A DNA stretch of 64,000 nucleotides from Ipomoea triloba. Its lineage: Eukaryota; Streptophyta; Magnoliopsida; Solanales; Convolvulaceae. The notes under the pieces were generated by a model. It did not search any database and was not told the DNA's origin. It worked only from the letters and a program-made list of their open reading frames with translations. A program made the translations under genes and the position numbers. Shown in pieces: positions 33,215 through 44,594 of the stretch (the first letter of the stretch is position 1; each line of letters opens with the position of its first letter). The stretch is taken from NCBI RefSeq assembly GCF_003576645.1, contig NC_044925.1, forward strand, positions 14,307,405 through 14,371,404. The letters are read 5' to 3'.

Positions 33215-34451
33215 ATGATTGATTCACCCTCAAACACCCCAAAGATACTCAAAGATCCACCATCCACATCCAACCTCAGACTCAACCCAAGAACAACCAC
33301 TCACAGTGTTCATCTCAGATTATGAACACAACCAACTCCCAGGGAATATAATCAAGGATTCAACTAACCAAGAGACTCGAATAATGAACCAAGAGATGTG
33401 AATAATTACTCCAAAAACATGGTAAAATACTCAACAAAATACTCCAACAACATTCAGAAACAAAGGTCAAACAACCAGACCAAAAGATCACAAAACAGTT
33501 TACTGGATTCAGAATTCCATCAGAACTGGCGGAACACCCGAATGGAACATACCCCTCCGCCACCTCCTTCCGTAAGAAGGGAACGGAACACGTCGGTGGA
33601 ACACCCCCTTCCGCCAACCCTCACCGCCTTCCACTTGCGGAAGTCTCCAACGGGACACATTATATCGCTGGGGTACTCCGCAAGGGCAACCTCAACGCAC
33701 AGAATCAGACTCAGAACAGATTACGCAATGTTCATTCCAGAATACCAAAAATAGGATCAGATTGTTCAGATTACAACTCCCAGAAGCCAAATAAACATGG
33801 AATCCATACCAATAAATATCCATAAACATCAATATGCAAAGGATCAAGAACACAAGTTCATAAATCCATCAAGATAGCTTCACAGACAACAAAAATAGGC
33901 TAAGTAGCAAAGAATTTCTCAGGATTCCAATACACCAATTAATATCATAGATTGAGAGTGTAAAAATAGGTTTTAGTGGACATGATGGTTACCTCTTGAA
34001 GCACAGTTCACCCAAGGAACCCTCAAACCTCCTCACAAAGCTTCACTTCCACCTTGATCATCTTTTTTTCCCAAAAGATCCCCAAAAGAACAACATAAGA
34101 ACTTGTATAAAGATTATGACAATAACATGATGCAAGGTATATTCCTAAAGATAGACACTTACCCAAGCCTTATCAATCCTAAAAGAGCAATCTTGGTCTT
34201 GAATCTTGAAGATGAAAGTGTAGGATTTACTTAGGGTTCTTTAGAGGTGAAAGGAGTAGGATGAATTATATTTGCAGGAAAATGAAAAGAGGAATAGGGT
34301 TGTAAGTACAAGACTTTTATATTAGTAGGGAAAGATCATTACATATATCATGTATGTATCAATTAGGGTAAGACATGAAATAATGGGCCCTTATAAAATG
34401 GGTCTCACATTATTTATTATACTACTAGTTTGTAGGAAATTAATCCTTCAA

Positions 34452-34455
<4 letters not shown>

Positions 34456-34509
<54 letters not shown>

Positions 34510-35058
34510 TAGTTTTTTCTATGCGCTTTGCGCGAAGACTTATGCCCAATATTTAAACCCAATTAGTAAATCATTTTGAAATAGATATAATGCATTTTTT
34601 TTTTAGAACAAAATGCATTTTTTTTTAGTTGTCGAAGTTTCTTAGATTTTCGAGTAAAATTTTTGTTGTGTATGTATTTGAAATTAATACAAGAAATTCA
34701 AATTCGTTGTAATGAATATATTCCACTGTAATTTTAAGGGTACTCAACGTTGTATTACAATATTTTTGTCTTTGAAAATAAATAAAATTTGTTTAAATAT
34801 AGTCTTCTTCTTCTTTTTTTCTTTTTTTTTTTTTTGTTGACAAAAAATATAGTCTTCTTCTAATTAGAGATATATCCCTTATAAATTCATATTCATATAT
34901 GGATATACATAATACTTGATTTCACCTATCTCAATTCAACAACTTTCGCAGATTGATATCCAAAAATCTTGTCTCAATTCAACTGCAAATGCATTATTTT
35001 GCTGCTCATTTATAATATTAATAATATTTTTAAATAATAGTGTGTGTGTGTGTGTATA

Positions 35059-35124
<66 letters not shown>

Positions 35125-35355
35125 AAGTAAGAATTATAGAAATGATAAATTATAAAATATAACTATGGTAATATTTAATTAAAATATAAATGAATTCAAA
35201 CTTACCATTGAAGAATGTAAGAAAAAATATTGTGTATGCATGTGCATGGTAATTATAATGTGAAAACATAACAGAAGTTATAACGGTAGGGATATTTCTG
35301 CCCAAAAATGTATGTAGTACAATTTTTATAGCATAAGGTACAACAAAAGTTAACG

Positions 35356-35399
<44 letters not shown>

Positions 35400-35518
35400 T
35401 GGGCCATTAAAAAAATGTTCTTACTTTAAGAATTGAAAGGATCCACTCTAAACAAATCCCTTACAAGAATTAAATCAAGAATCGGGCCTTAGAATAAATA
35501 ATAAATTCCGGATTCAAG

Positions 35519-35574
<56 letters not shown>

Positions 35575-35575
35575 A
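34456..35575. repeat. Long (TA)n tracts in the 3' LTR
   Basis: TA runs at about 34456-34508, 35055-35119 (after a TG run at 35041), 35359-35391 and 35523-35571. The last is the counterpart of the tract that became the N gap in the other LTR. Confidence 0.9.
34509..35357 (-). mobile_element. Probable non-autonomous Helitron
   Basis: 849 bp inserted in a TA tract of the 3' LTR and absent at the matching place of the sister LTR (37440-37520), which establishes an insertion. On the minus strand the left edge reads TCCGTTAACTTTTGTT. The right edge reads GCGCAAAGCGC (a short hairpin), then ATAGAAAAAA and CTAG, followed by T. A 3' hairpin about 10 nt before CTAG and a T-flank fit Helitron ends. The stem is only 4 bp and the 5' flank is T, not A, so the class is tentative. 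Confidence 0.45.
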
Positions 35576-35660
35576 AGGTTAAGCCCAATTAAATCAAATA
35601 AGTTACTCGATGGAAATAATTACCGGTCTCAAGGCTTGAACGAAATTACGGGGTACTACG

Positions 35661-35690
35661 CTCTACTCCCCTTAAAAGGAGCTTTGTCCC
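35661..35690 (-). promoter_or_regulatory. Polypurine tract of the pol-less element
   Basis: The minus strand reads AAAGCTCCTTTTAAGGGGAG, then TAGAG, directly before the LTR start. This is the typical 'GAGGACGAAATTCTTTTAAG-GGGG' type end of plant chromoviruses and fixes the element orientation as minus. Confidence 0.7.
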
Positions 35691-36107
35691 CGAAGCTCAA
35701 AGCTCACGGGAACTTGAAACGGAACGGTTCAAGGAAATAAAGGATCGATCAAAGATTAAAGAAAGGATTGCTCAACCAAACTTAACTTAAGAACATACTA
35801 TACTACTAACTCTTAAACTTCTAACATTCCCAACCCATGCACAACATGCAAGAACTTAACTAACTACTCACCTAGGTCACAAGGATTCCTAACAAGGATC
35901 TATTACGAGCATGAAAACTCTCAACTAACTTGGGTGACCTCCCTGTGACGAACTGCCTCGACCTTGGAAATGATAGGGATGTAGATACTCAGGTGGAACC
36001 TCAATGTCTAGCTTGGCCTCGATGAAACCCAAGCGCTGAAAGCCACGGTCCACTCTCAGGTCTAGCGACGTGAACCTAGCCTACACCATCCGATGCATCT
36101 CCTGCAG

Positions 36108-37142
36108 CTATAGAAGTACGGGGTCAACCGGCGGCACTGAAGCCATGGGGTCATGCTGCTCCTTCCTCTGATGCTCCTGGTCAATCTCTTCCTCAGACTC
36201 CTCCTCAGACTCTTCATCCTCCTCGTCGTCACCCGCTTGTTCGGCCTGCTGAGGTGCGACCAACCCTCTCAGCCTATTGTGGGGAATGTGGAAGCGCTCT
36301 ATGAGCTCCCTGCTCTCATCTGCTGGCATCCTGCTCAACTCGTGGGTCATGATATACTCATTCTCGCCCACCTTGAACAACCCACAATACTGTAGACTCG
36401 GCGCATTGAAAACGCTATGAATCAACTGTCTAGCTAGCTCCCCGGTCACATTCACCCTTTTCTTCTGAAAATTCCAACTCAGAATCATCGCGTAAGGTCG
36501 GTTGCGACGCTTGGCCGTCTTACAGAACTCCATATGAGAAATCATCAAACTGGATAATTCAAACTTCACCCGATGCTTCAGGAAATACGCAAAGGTACAC
36601 TCCATTCCAGCCACCTCTTTACTGTTGTTCCTATTCGGCAACAAACTCTCTCCCACTAGCAAAGTCAAAATCCTCTGCTCCCCAGTCAAGTCATGCTTAA
36701 TTGGCCTGGGGTCCAATGTGATACCCTCGTCTCGCCCCAACATATACTGCAGATAATCCCGAAAGCCCACCTCTTGCGTCTCAATCCAATAGTGACGCTC
36801 ATACTGATTCACACCCCCTAACGGCAAACTGAGTAGTCTAGCAAGCTTAGGAGGGTCAAAGGTAATCTTCACACCCTTCACTATCGAAGTGAGAACAGGT
36901 ACCTGGTTCACTTTCTTAACCTTCATATTCTGATAAAACTCATGGACCAAATTGGGGTAAACTACGTTCTCAATCCGTAAAAATTGCTCCAACAGGCCTT
37001 GAAAATTCAACATATTCATGAGTTCAGGCGAGAAATGTAACGGGTCAAGAGCCTCACCATCGATAATGGAGTATTGGATGTTGCCCTGACCTTCACCTTC
37101 ACCAGCCCGATTTCTTCTTGGCATCTTGGGGTTGTTATCCAC
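36108..37142 (-). CDS. Cargo ORF with plant putative transposon protein domain
   Basis: A 344-codon intact ORF, MDNNPKMPRRNRAGEGEGQG at the start. Residues about 60-290 fit the plant putative transposon protein domain: NLVHEFYQNMKV, VKGVKITFDPPKLARLLSLP, YWIETQEVGF, LDPRPIKHDLTGEQRILTLL, CTFAYFLKHRVKFELSSLMI and RPYAMILSWNF. The C-terminus is a Glu/Asp-rich acidic stretch with (S)EEES repeats. It reads in the same sense as the element and lies between the LTRs in place of gag-pol. No catalytic motif is visible; its role is unknown. The family is common in transposon-rich plant genomes. The domain assignment is from recognisable motif order; other parts could be unrelated. Confidence 0.65.
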   Translation of the reverse strand: MDNNPKMPRRNRAGEGEGQGNIQYSIIDGEALDPLHFSPELMNMLNFQGLLEQFLRIENVVYPNLVHEFYQNMKVKKVNQVPVLTSIVKGVKITFDPPKLARLLSLPLGGVNQYERHYWIETQEVGFRDYLQYMLGRDEGITLDPRPIKHDLTGEQRILTLLVGESLLPNRNNSKEVAGMECTFAYFLKHRVKFELSSLMISHMEFCKTAKRRNRPYAMILSWNFQKKRVNVTGELARQLIHSVFNAPSLQYCGLFKVGENEYIMTHELSRMPADESRELIERFHIPHNRLRGLVAPQQAEQAGDDEEDEESEEESEEEIDQEHQRKEQHDPMASVPPVDPVLL

Positions 37143-37394
37143 TAGACCACTTGCTACAGTAGGAATGGACCAGAAGCAGAGAAGGGATGCACTGGCGTGT
37201 TGTTCTTGGCTTAGGAACGGTGAAACTTGGCTGCTCGTTGACGGAGGAAACCCACGGAGGTTGCTGGTCTTCTGCTCGCTGCTACGGGGGAAAACGGAAC
37301 AAAAAGAACCGATGGTAGGGTTTTAATCCGGGTGGGAACGAAAATGACGCATGTACCCTTTGACCTTGCGGAACCCTTCAACGGAAGACCTTGC
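37143..37394 (-). other. Leader between cargo ORF and truncated 5' LTR
   Basis: About 250 bp without a gene. No primer-binding site is seen. The join to LTR sequence at about 37395 ('gggtctcacattatttatta', matching 34399) is abrupt. The first part of the internal region and the last part of the 5' LTR are deleted. Confidence 0.5.
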
Positions 37395-37472
37395 GGGTCT
37401 CACATTATTTATTATACTACTAGTTTATAGGAAATTAATCCTTCAAGAATAAATAAATAAATAAATAAATAA

Positions 37473-37519
<47 letters not shown>

Positions 37520-37635
37520 GCCGTTATAAAAATGCTCTTACTTTAAGAATTGTAAGGATCCAATTTAAACAAATCCCTTACAAGAATTAAATCAAGAATT
37601 GGGCCTTAGAATAAATAATAAATTCCGGATTCAAG

Positions 37636-37723
<88 letters not shown>

Positions 37724-38457
37724 NNNNNNNNNNNNNNNNNNNNNNNNNNNNNNNNNNNNNNNNNNNNNNNNNNNNNNNNNNNNNNNNNNNNNNNNNNNNN
37801 NNNNNNNNNNNNNNNNNNNNNNNNNNNNNNNNNNNNNNNNNNNNNNNNNNNNNNNNNNNNNNNNNNNNNNNNNNNNNNNNNNNNNNNNNNNNNNNNNNNN
37901 NNNNNNNNNNNNNNNNNNNNNNNNNNNNNNNNNNNNNNNNNNNNNNNNNNNNNNNNNNNNNNNNNNNNNNNNNNNNNNNNNNNNNNNNNNNNNNNNNNNN
38001 NNNNNNNNNNNNNNNNNNNNNNNNNNNNNNNNNNNNNNNNNNNNNNNNNNNNNNNNNNNNNNNNNNNNNNNNNNNNNNNNNNNNNNNNNNNNNNNNNNNN
38101 NNNNNNNNNNNNNNNNNNNNNNNNNNNNNNNNNNNNNNNNNNNNNNNNNNNNNNNNNNNNNNNNNNNNNNNNNNNNNNNNNNNNNNNNNNNNNNNNNNNN
38201 NNNNNNNNNNNNNNNNNNNNNNNNNNNNNNNNNNNNNNNNNNNNNNNNNNNNNNNNNNNNNNNNNNNNNNNNNNNNNNNNNNNNNNNNNNNNNNNNNNNN
38301 NNNNNNNNNNNNNNNNNNNNNNNNNNNNNNNNNNNNNNNNNNNNNNNNNNNNNNNNNNNNNNNNNNNNNNNNNNNNNNNNNNNNNNNNNNNNNNNNNNNN
38401 NNNNNNNNNNNNNNNNNNNNNNNNNNNNNNNNNNNNNNNNNNNNNNNNNNNNNNNNN

Positions 38458-38527
<70 letters not shown>

Positions 38528-38618
38528 TTGGAAAGGTTAAGCCCAATTAAATCAAATAAATTACCCGGTGGGAATAATTACCGGTCTCAAGGGGTGAACG
38601 AAATTACGGGGTACTACA
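37395..38618 (-). mobile_element. Truncated 5' LTR of the pol-less element
   Basis: Matches 34399-35660 of the other LTR, without the Helitron-like insert. It ends GGGGTACTACA at 38618, followed by TSD AGTTG. It contains AATA repeats at 37446-37476 and TA tracts on both sides of the sequence gap. Confidence 0.8.
37724..38457. other. Sequence gap (734 Ns) within a (TA)n tract
   Basis: Ns run from 37724 to 38457, flanked by (TA)n at 37639-37723 and 38458-38524. In the sister LTR a TA run of about 50 bp (35523-35571) occupies the same place and is followed by the same 'tggaaaggttaagcccaatt'. The missing sequence may be only more TA repeat; its true length is unknown. Confidence 0.95.
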
Positions 38619-38623
38619 AGTTG

Positions 38624-39428
38624 TCTCCTATAGGAACTGTGGTCCCAATGTCACCAGATTTACCAAATCCTCCCAACATAATGGACTCCTGCACTTCTGT
38701 CCATACAATGCTTCATAAGGCGCCATCCGAATGTTGGCATGGTAGCTGTTGTTGTAGAAAAACTCAACCAAATCTAGATGTTCCTCTCACGATCCCTGAA
38801 AGTCCAATACACACGCTCTCAGCATGTCTTCTAATGTCTAGATTGTCCGCTCAGTCTGTCCATCGGTGGTTGGATTGAAGGCAGTACTCAACTTTAGTCT
38901 TGTCCCCAAATTTGCTTGTAGTGCTCTCTAAAATTGGGATAGAAATCTTGAGTCCCTGTCTGATACAATGTCGTGAGGTACTCTATGGTATTCCACTACT
39001 TGACTCATGTTGCCTTAGGTAGCTGGTTCATAGACCAGGTTTCCTTCATTGCAATAAACCTCCCGGTTTTGGTGAGGCGATCCACTATTACCCAAATCTT
39101 GTCTTTTCCAGTCTTAGTCAATGGTAGCTGCCTACGAAGTCCATAGAGATTGAATCCCATTTTCCACTAGGTACCTCTAATAGCTAGACTAGGCCCTTGG
39201 GCTTACATCTCTCAGCGTTAACTTTCTGGTAATTGGGGCATCGGCTCACGAAATCTGCCACTTCTTTTTTCATGTTTGGCCACCAGAATTGCTTCTTCAC
39301 GTCCTTGTACAATTTATCACTGTCGGGATGCACAGGGTATGGGGTGTTATGACCTTCCTCCAAAATTTGTTTCTTCAGTTGCTCGCATGATCGAGGCAAA
39401 CACCAACACCCCTTGTAGCGTAGATTAC
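38624..39428 (-). pseudogene. Integrase fragment of the host chromovirus
   Basis: Minus-strand translation shows the integrase zinc-binding region: LEEGHNTPYPVHPDSDKLYK, then DVKKQFWWPNMKKEVADFV and SRCPNYQKVNAERCKPKGLV, with HHCC-type residues and one Cys changed. Frame-broken catalytic-core sequence follows, recognisable near 38690-38760 as the region encoding NNSYHANI-MAPYEALYG-type residues. It ends where the next piece at 20818 would continue. A 5.6-kb element separates it from the reverse transcriptase at 45064. RNase H is missing, so a deletion also occurred. Confidence 0.85.
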
Positions 39429-40813
39429 TGATAAGCACCAAGAATAGCTTATTTTAGGGGTCATTTACGGGCTAGAATTGTATAGTTTATTACCCATTTT
39501 ATAAGAATTTCATGCATTAAGACTCAGATGTGACCAAAACTTCTAACGTGAGTATGGAAGATGCTTTTAAGCTATTCTACAGCCAAAAGGATGACTTAAG
39601 GCCAAAACTGAGCAGAAAATGAAGAAACCATGAAGCAGGAGCCTCCCACGCGGCCTCACACACGTGTGGAGGGGCGTGGAATAATTCCAGTAGCTCCCCA
39701 CGCCCTCCACCACGCGTGGCAATAGCTGTCGAAAACTCAAGGCTCGACGCGTCGAGCCCAAGACTCGACGCGTCGAGAGTGTGCCGTATCATTTTCGCGT
39801 AAATTCCTTGAAGGCTCGACGCGTCGAGAGCCCTGTGTCACCCTAAAATTCTGCTGCGCGGAAATTGTCTATCTTGCCCCTATTTTGTTACCCCTATATA
39901 AGGATCATTATCCCAAGCCCTAGGAAGCATATATTATCATATATTAGGTTTTAGATTAGGTTTTCTTGGAGATTTTCTCCCCTCTTGGAGGAAATTCCTC
40001 TTCAACTAGATTAGAGTAGCTTCAAGAGCAAGGAGGAAGATTGGAATTTTAAAGACAAAGTGTAAAAGACTCCTCTCTTGAGGGTGGTAACTATTCTATC
40101 CATTTCTTAATCTAATATTTGCTTCTTTGAGATTTCATATCTTTTCCTTGTTTCTTTAGAATGTTAGAGTAGATTAGAAAGGGGATTGGTGGCCCCAAGG
40201 TTAATCTATGTGGATGTTTGATATAAATTGCTAGATTAAATGTGAGCTTTTTAATTGTTGGATGATGAACTTGTGTGGATGATGTTTATTAATGCTTTGT
40301 GCCTAAGTGTGGCCACATTAGGTAGCAAACCCAAAGGAAGTGAGTGTGTGCGCGATAGCGGCCACTCATGAGTCTAACTCACTCACATCTCCACTCTTAG
40401 TCCGAAAGGACGAGATCCGAGAGGAGTGGTAGACAAAGTGTTCGATGAAATGCCCCAATCGAATGAGGATGTGGGAGTCCAAAGTGTGACGCCACTTGGT
40501 GATGTGCCATAAACTCCCTAGTCTATTCCACATCTCGAGCTCACGAAACCATACAAAGATAGTCCACATAGAGAAGCCTAAGGCCCCGATCTCCGTCTTT
40601 ACATTTCTTTTACACAATCACTATCAACCTTTCTACCTTCTTACCAATGAATCCAACCCTTAGCAAATCTCATAAATCTTTTCCTTCAACCTCTTAGATG
40701 CCAACACACTAATTCGATTCTCATTCGCCATCCTTGAGAGACACGACACTCGGGGAGTTTTGACTCTTCGTCTTACCACCTACATCCACACCTCACTGCA
40801 CTACTACACATCA
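39429..40813 (+). mobile_element. 5' LTR of the ATTAC element
   Basis: 1385 bp, TGATAAGCACCAAG ... CTACACATCA. A promoter-like array lies at 39650-39900: CACACACGTGTGG, CACGCGTGG, three CTCGACGCGTCGAG palindromes (39744-39832) and a TATATAAGG box at 39894-39902. The block 'gagacacgacactcgggg' before the end matches the equivalent block of the other Athila-like LTRs. Confidence 0.9.
39744..39832. promoter_or_regulatory. Triple CTCGACGCGTCGAG palindrome upstream of a TATA box
   Basis: The 14-bp palindrome CTCGACGCGTCGAG occurs at about 39744, 39764 and 39814, 60-150 bp before the TATATAAGG box. Two copies, one with a changed base, also occur in the truncated LTR at 10008-10072 and its artefactual duplicate at 12725-12789. 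The core ACGCGT is the plant CGCG box. A promoter role is inferred. Confidence 0.5.
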
Positions 40814-40816
40814 AAA

Positions 40817-40834
40817 TGGCGACGTTGCCGGGGA
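40817..40834 (+). promoter_or_regulatory. Primer-binding site of the ATTAC element
   Basis: TGGCGACGTTGCCGGGGA, three bases after the LTR, one mismatch from the Athila/Tat consensus primer-binding site. Confidence 0.85.
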
Positions 40835-41025
40835 TGGCAAACGGTTTTGAATAGTGTTGACATCTTTAAAGTAGAATTTTAAGAGTTCTTGAATTGCTTT
40901 CTTTTTGTTTGTTTTATTTTCTTATTTTTTTTATTTGCGTGAAGAAGTGAGCTTACATTGTCTTGAATATCTTGTGCTCACTTGCCACTACTTCTAGTTG
41001 CAAAATATTTGTTGTTGGTTAAGCT

Positions 41026-42585
41026 TTGTGCAGGAAATTTTCTTTATCAAATCATTTGAAGCTTACCAATGAGTGCTTATCCGTATTCCCATGCCATGGA
41101 AGACCATACACAACAAATATTCCACCCCAAACTTATGAACCTTACCCACATCATTATCCAAACCCTTATGAATACCCACTACCACAATATACATACCCAC
41201 CTTACCCAAACACTTTCCCTTATTCCAATTATGCACCGTATCCATATGTTACCTCCTCTATGCTTAATCATGAAAGAATTGAGAGACCTACACTACGAGA
41301 CAAAGAGGAATCATTGAGCTCTATAGCTGAGAGTATTAACAACCGACTTATTCAAGTCATGAAGGAGATTGATCCCAATTGTGAACCGGCATTAAAGGCC
41401 ACAATTCCTTCAACTGTTAAACCTCCATCTCATTATAACCCTCCATCAACCTATCAACCTGAGAGAAATAGGTATTCTCATTCTTATATGGATCCTAGAT
41501 ATTCACCCCTACCACAACATAATGATAGATATTCCTATGAAACACCACCTTTCGCTCAAAAATTCACCCAATCCATACCATATGAGAAACCATCTTGCGA
41601 GTATCTTCCTCCGATCAATGACGAAATCCAAATCTTGAAGGATAAATTAGAAATGTTCATCCAAATGGCTAAGGAGGATACTATCAACTTAAGAAATGAA
41701 ATTAGGAGCGAAATGAAGAAGAATCTCGTCACTCTTCGCGAGGAAGGACTTCCACTGGACGAAATTAAGACTAAATTGCTATCGATGTCGGAAGAGTTCA
41801 TGAAGAAAATGCTACCACAAGCTAACAACCCATTCGTAGAAGACCACCCGACAATGGAAACCAACCCGCAAGGTAATGACGAGATGGACAGAATGATTAA
41901 TGATGAAGAGGTGTGTGTAAAAGAATCCACAGAACTTGACACCCCGGTGCTCCAAGAAGTTTCGACAATTGAGTTGAACACTCAACAATAGGGAGAGATT
42001 GAGAGTGAAAACGAGGATCCAATTGAAATTGTGTGGGAAGAAGAAAAACCCACACAAGGTAAAACTTTCACTCCAACTCTTATTGAAAATTCTAATGATG
42101 TTTGTGAGGATGACTCTTTACGATCTATAATGGTAATCTTGATGACTGTGATAAAGCTTCTTTTTGCTCACGGGAGTCTGATTCCTTACAATTTTGTGAT
42201 GATTTGGGGAGTGAGGATGATATCGAGTTATTAGGGATCATAGAAGGAGAAAGGGAACGAAGGGAAATGATTGTCACCATTGGCAATCCAAAAGAACAAG
42301 AGTGGAGAGAACGCTTTAGACGTGCTACACTGTGGAAAAAGTGTTCATTGGGAGACCTTTAAGGACAAGTTTTTAGGGGATGGAACATGTGATGAGAAGG
42401 GAGAAGATGGGCGCACTATCCTTAAATATCTTAGGATAGTACCCTGTGCTTATTTGTTAATAAACTATGTTTTCCCCTTCTTAGTTTTTAAATTCAAGGA
42501 TGTCCCACATCTTGGGGCATACCTTGAAGCTAAGGTTCATGGGACGCTTGGTAAGGTCCCAAAATCTGTGTGCTTTGAAGGATAG
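41026..42585 (+). pseudogene. Pro/Tyr-rich ORF of the non-autonomous family, with frameshifts and a stop
   Basis: The open stretch 41026-41991 (321 codons) has a Pro/Tyr-rich region (repeats such as YPHHYPNPYEYPLPQYTYPP), then a helical region (DEIQILKDKLEMFIQMAKED). Signs of decay: a natural start MSAYPYSHAMEDHTQQIF at 41069 is one frame off and needs a shift near 41115; a TAG at 41989-41991 is followed by open sequence in the same frame (GEIESENEDPIEIVWEEEKP); another shift is needed near 42130 to reach the acidic DDLGSEDDIELLG and RERFRRATLWKKCSLGDL; a further one leads to the conserved tail KDVPHLGAYLEAKVHG...KVPKSVCFEG, stop at 42585. The tail is shared with 8108-8560. The product is unknown; position suggests a gag-like or packaging role, which is inference only. 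Confidence 0.6.
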
Positions 42586-44594
42586 AGCACACAACGTCTG
42601 GCCAGGAGACGTTAAACCATGGCGCACTTGGGAGGAAATCCCAACGTTATCCTTAGATTAGCAATTTTATTTCTTGTTTACTTTTCCTTTTCCTTAGTTA
42701 ATTAGCAATTTTCTTTTTAGGATAGCCTTGCTTGAGCTAACAATGCAGGTGATTTTGGTGCCAAGCCATGACGAATGAGTTAAAACGAATCAAAAACGGA
42801 AGGCAAAAGCCGGGAGACGAAGAAAGTGATTAGCACTGTGTCCACGCTTGCCCACACGCGTGGTGGCAGGCGTGGAAACTTTCCAGTGCTGATCCACGAG
42901 GGCCAACACGCGTGTAAGATCGCGTGGACAGGTCCTGGACAGTTTCCGTGAATTATTTTCTTTTCATCCAATTTTTATGAGTCTCCAAAATCTGGCTGTG
43001 CCAATAATCCCAATTTTTAAGCAAAATTTTATTTACTGTTATTATTTTGTTTCTTTTAGTTGCTTTAACTTTAATTCTATGCAGCCGTTTGAGCTAACAA
43101 ATGCAGGATAAACATTCCGGAGGCATGGAATTACTTTTAAATTACTAAAGGCAAGAGGATGATGAACCGACAATCTTAAAGAAATATATGGGCAGTAAAT
43201 CGAAGATAAGGCTGTAGATGCATTGTATGGTATATCATTCTAACTTTTCTTCCAATTATTATGAGCAAATTTGTCTTGGATCACAAAGGATGAGTTGCAT
43301 GATTTTGTTATAATGGGTATAATATTTTTTAGAAAACTTATTTGAAGCCCAGAGCACACATTTTAAGTGTGGAAAGATGCTTTAATGCACAATCTTTTGA
43401 GAACCTAATCCTTTTTCCTCTGTTCCTAATGGAAACATCGAGGACGATGTTCACTTTTAAGTGTGGAAAGGATTTATGCTTCTTGAAATAGTTGATTAAT
43501 TGAGTGATAAGGTATAGGAACTAGAGGGCGTGTTATTGCCAATACTATCTAGGAGGGTTCCTAACCTTGTTCCAAATACGAATGTTTTAAATATGCTTTG
43601 GAAGTTACACCTTGCACCAATTTGCACAATTGACCCAAAATTGAAAATTTTTATGTGTGCTTGCATGTTTTTCACCTTGTATTTTGTTTGGACCTCAGTC
43701 AAGGATCTCTCGAAGTGAGAGTGTGAACCCCTTGAGTTTTAGAAAGATAAAAATTGCGAAGCCCGGAAATTGAATTAATCTTAGCAGGACATGGGGCAAA
43801 AGGTGAGCCTAAGTGAGCTTAGAGTGAGAAAAAAAAATCCCTACTCCCTAGAAAAAGGCATGAGGGGTTGATATGGTGAAAAGAAAAAAGGCAAAGACCA
43901 CTCCTAGAGATAACAAAAAAAAAATGACGTGAGCCATCTAGTCTGGATACGGGGTAACCATTGCACCATCTTCGAAAAAGCATGGAGATCCATGTGAAGT
44001 CGGTTACCCCGAAGAGATCCTAAAAGATGAGAAAAATAGAGAGGAGGTGAGCCACTTCGCTAGGATTCAGGCACCCATTGCACTGTCTTCGAAAAAGCAT
44101 GGGGCTCCATGTGAAGTCGGGCCGCCTGATGACGTTATCCTAGGAAGTGAGAAAATAGAGTGATCGCCCAAGCCATGGCGATGAGCGGTCCATGACCCTG
44201 CCCACACTTATGTTAACGTAAAGGGGCTTTGGCGTTTGGTTGGAAATTGGCTAGGGGATAAACATCGTTCCCACTAGTCGGATCGGCTAGAGGCCCCTAG
44301 AAAATACAAGGTGAAACCCTATTGTCATTTGCATGCTTAAAAGGTGTAAAACTTTTTTATGTTATATCCATCTCTTGAGACCTTAACTTCCTTAGCATAT
44401 TTCTTACGTTTGGTCGGCATGAGTTTAGTGGTCTTGGTAGATAGTGTAGGAAATTTCACCCACTCAACTCCGAACACCTACACATCGCTTGATCAATTGA
44501 CAATGAGAGAACGAACTATCCTTGGTGCTTATATGATTAGAGTTTAGAAAAATATGCTTGCTTGAGGACAAGCAAGGTTTAAGTGTGGAAACTT
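42586..44594 (+). other. Long 3' non-coding region and polypurine tract of the ATTAC element
   Basis: Starts with the conserved 'ctggccaggagacgttaaac' block at 42598. A palindrome cassette at 42840-42925 (CCACACGCGTGG, AACACGCGTGT) is absent from the 8.1-9.9 kb relative. At 43925-44140 two versions of a 'catgg(a/g)g(a/c)tccatgtgaagtcgg' hairpin block appear in tandem. It ends 'gaggacaagcaaggtttaag' plus TGTGGAAACTT, the polypurine tract. No gene is seen; the 43496-43718 and 44359-44547 ORFs are not conserved. Confidence 0.65.

Larger units (their letters stand above)
32187..35660 (-). mobile_element. 3' LTR of the pol-less chromovirus-like element
   Basis: 3474 bp, plus strand TGTGACACCCCAACC ... 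GGGGTACTACG; the final base is A in the other LTR. It contains a 25-bp minisatellite (33001-33214), a probable Helitron (34509-35357) absent from the sister LTR, and several long TA tracts. The plus-strand ORF at 33398-33754 and the shadow at 33360-33617 are not supported by anything else. Confidence 0.85.
32187..38618 (-). mobile_element. Pol-less chromovirus-like element with cargo ORF, TSD AGTTG
   Basis: AGTTG flanks the unit at 32182-32186 and 38619-38623. On the minus strand: a 5' LTR (38618 to about 37395, truncated internally and holding a 734-N gap), the cargo ORF 37142-36108, a GAGCTTCGGGGACAAAGCTCC region with purine tract, and a 3' LTR (35660-32187). The LTR ends are GTAGTACCCC/GGGGTGTCACA on the minus strand. 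No gag, protease, reverse transcriptase or integrase is present. It inserted exactly at the right edge of the Athila-like solo LTR. Confidence 0.85.

Noticed and set aside
32940..33300. Three overlapping Leu/Cys/Trp-rich ORFs that could pass for a membrane protein
   Set aside because: They are the three frames of a 25-bp minisatellite.
41556..42057. Minus-strand Ser- and Phe-rich ORFs opposite the Pro/Tyr-rich ORF
   Set aside because: They are shadows of the plus-strand coding bias; no motifs and no promoter.
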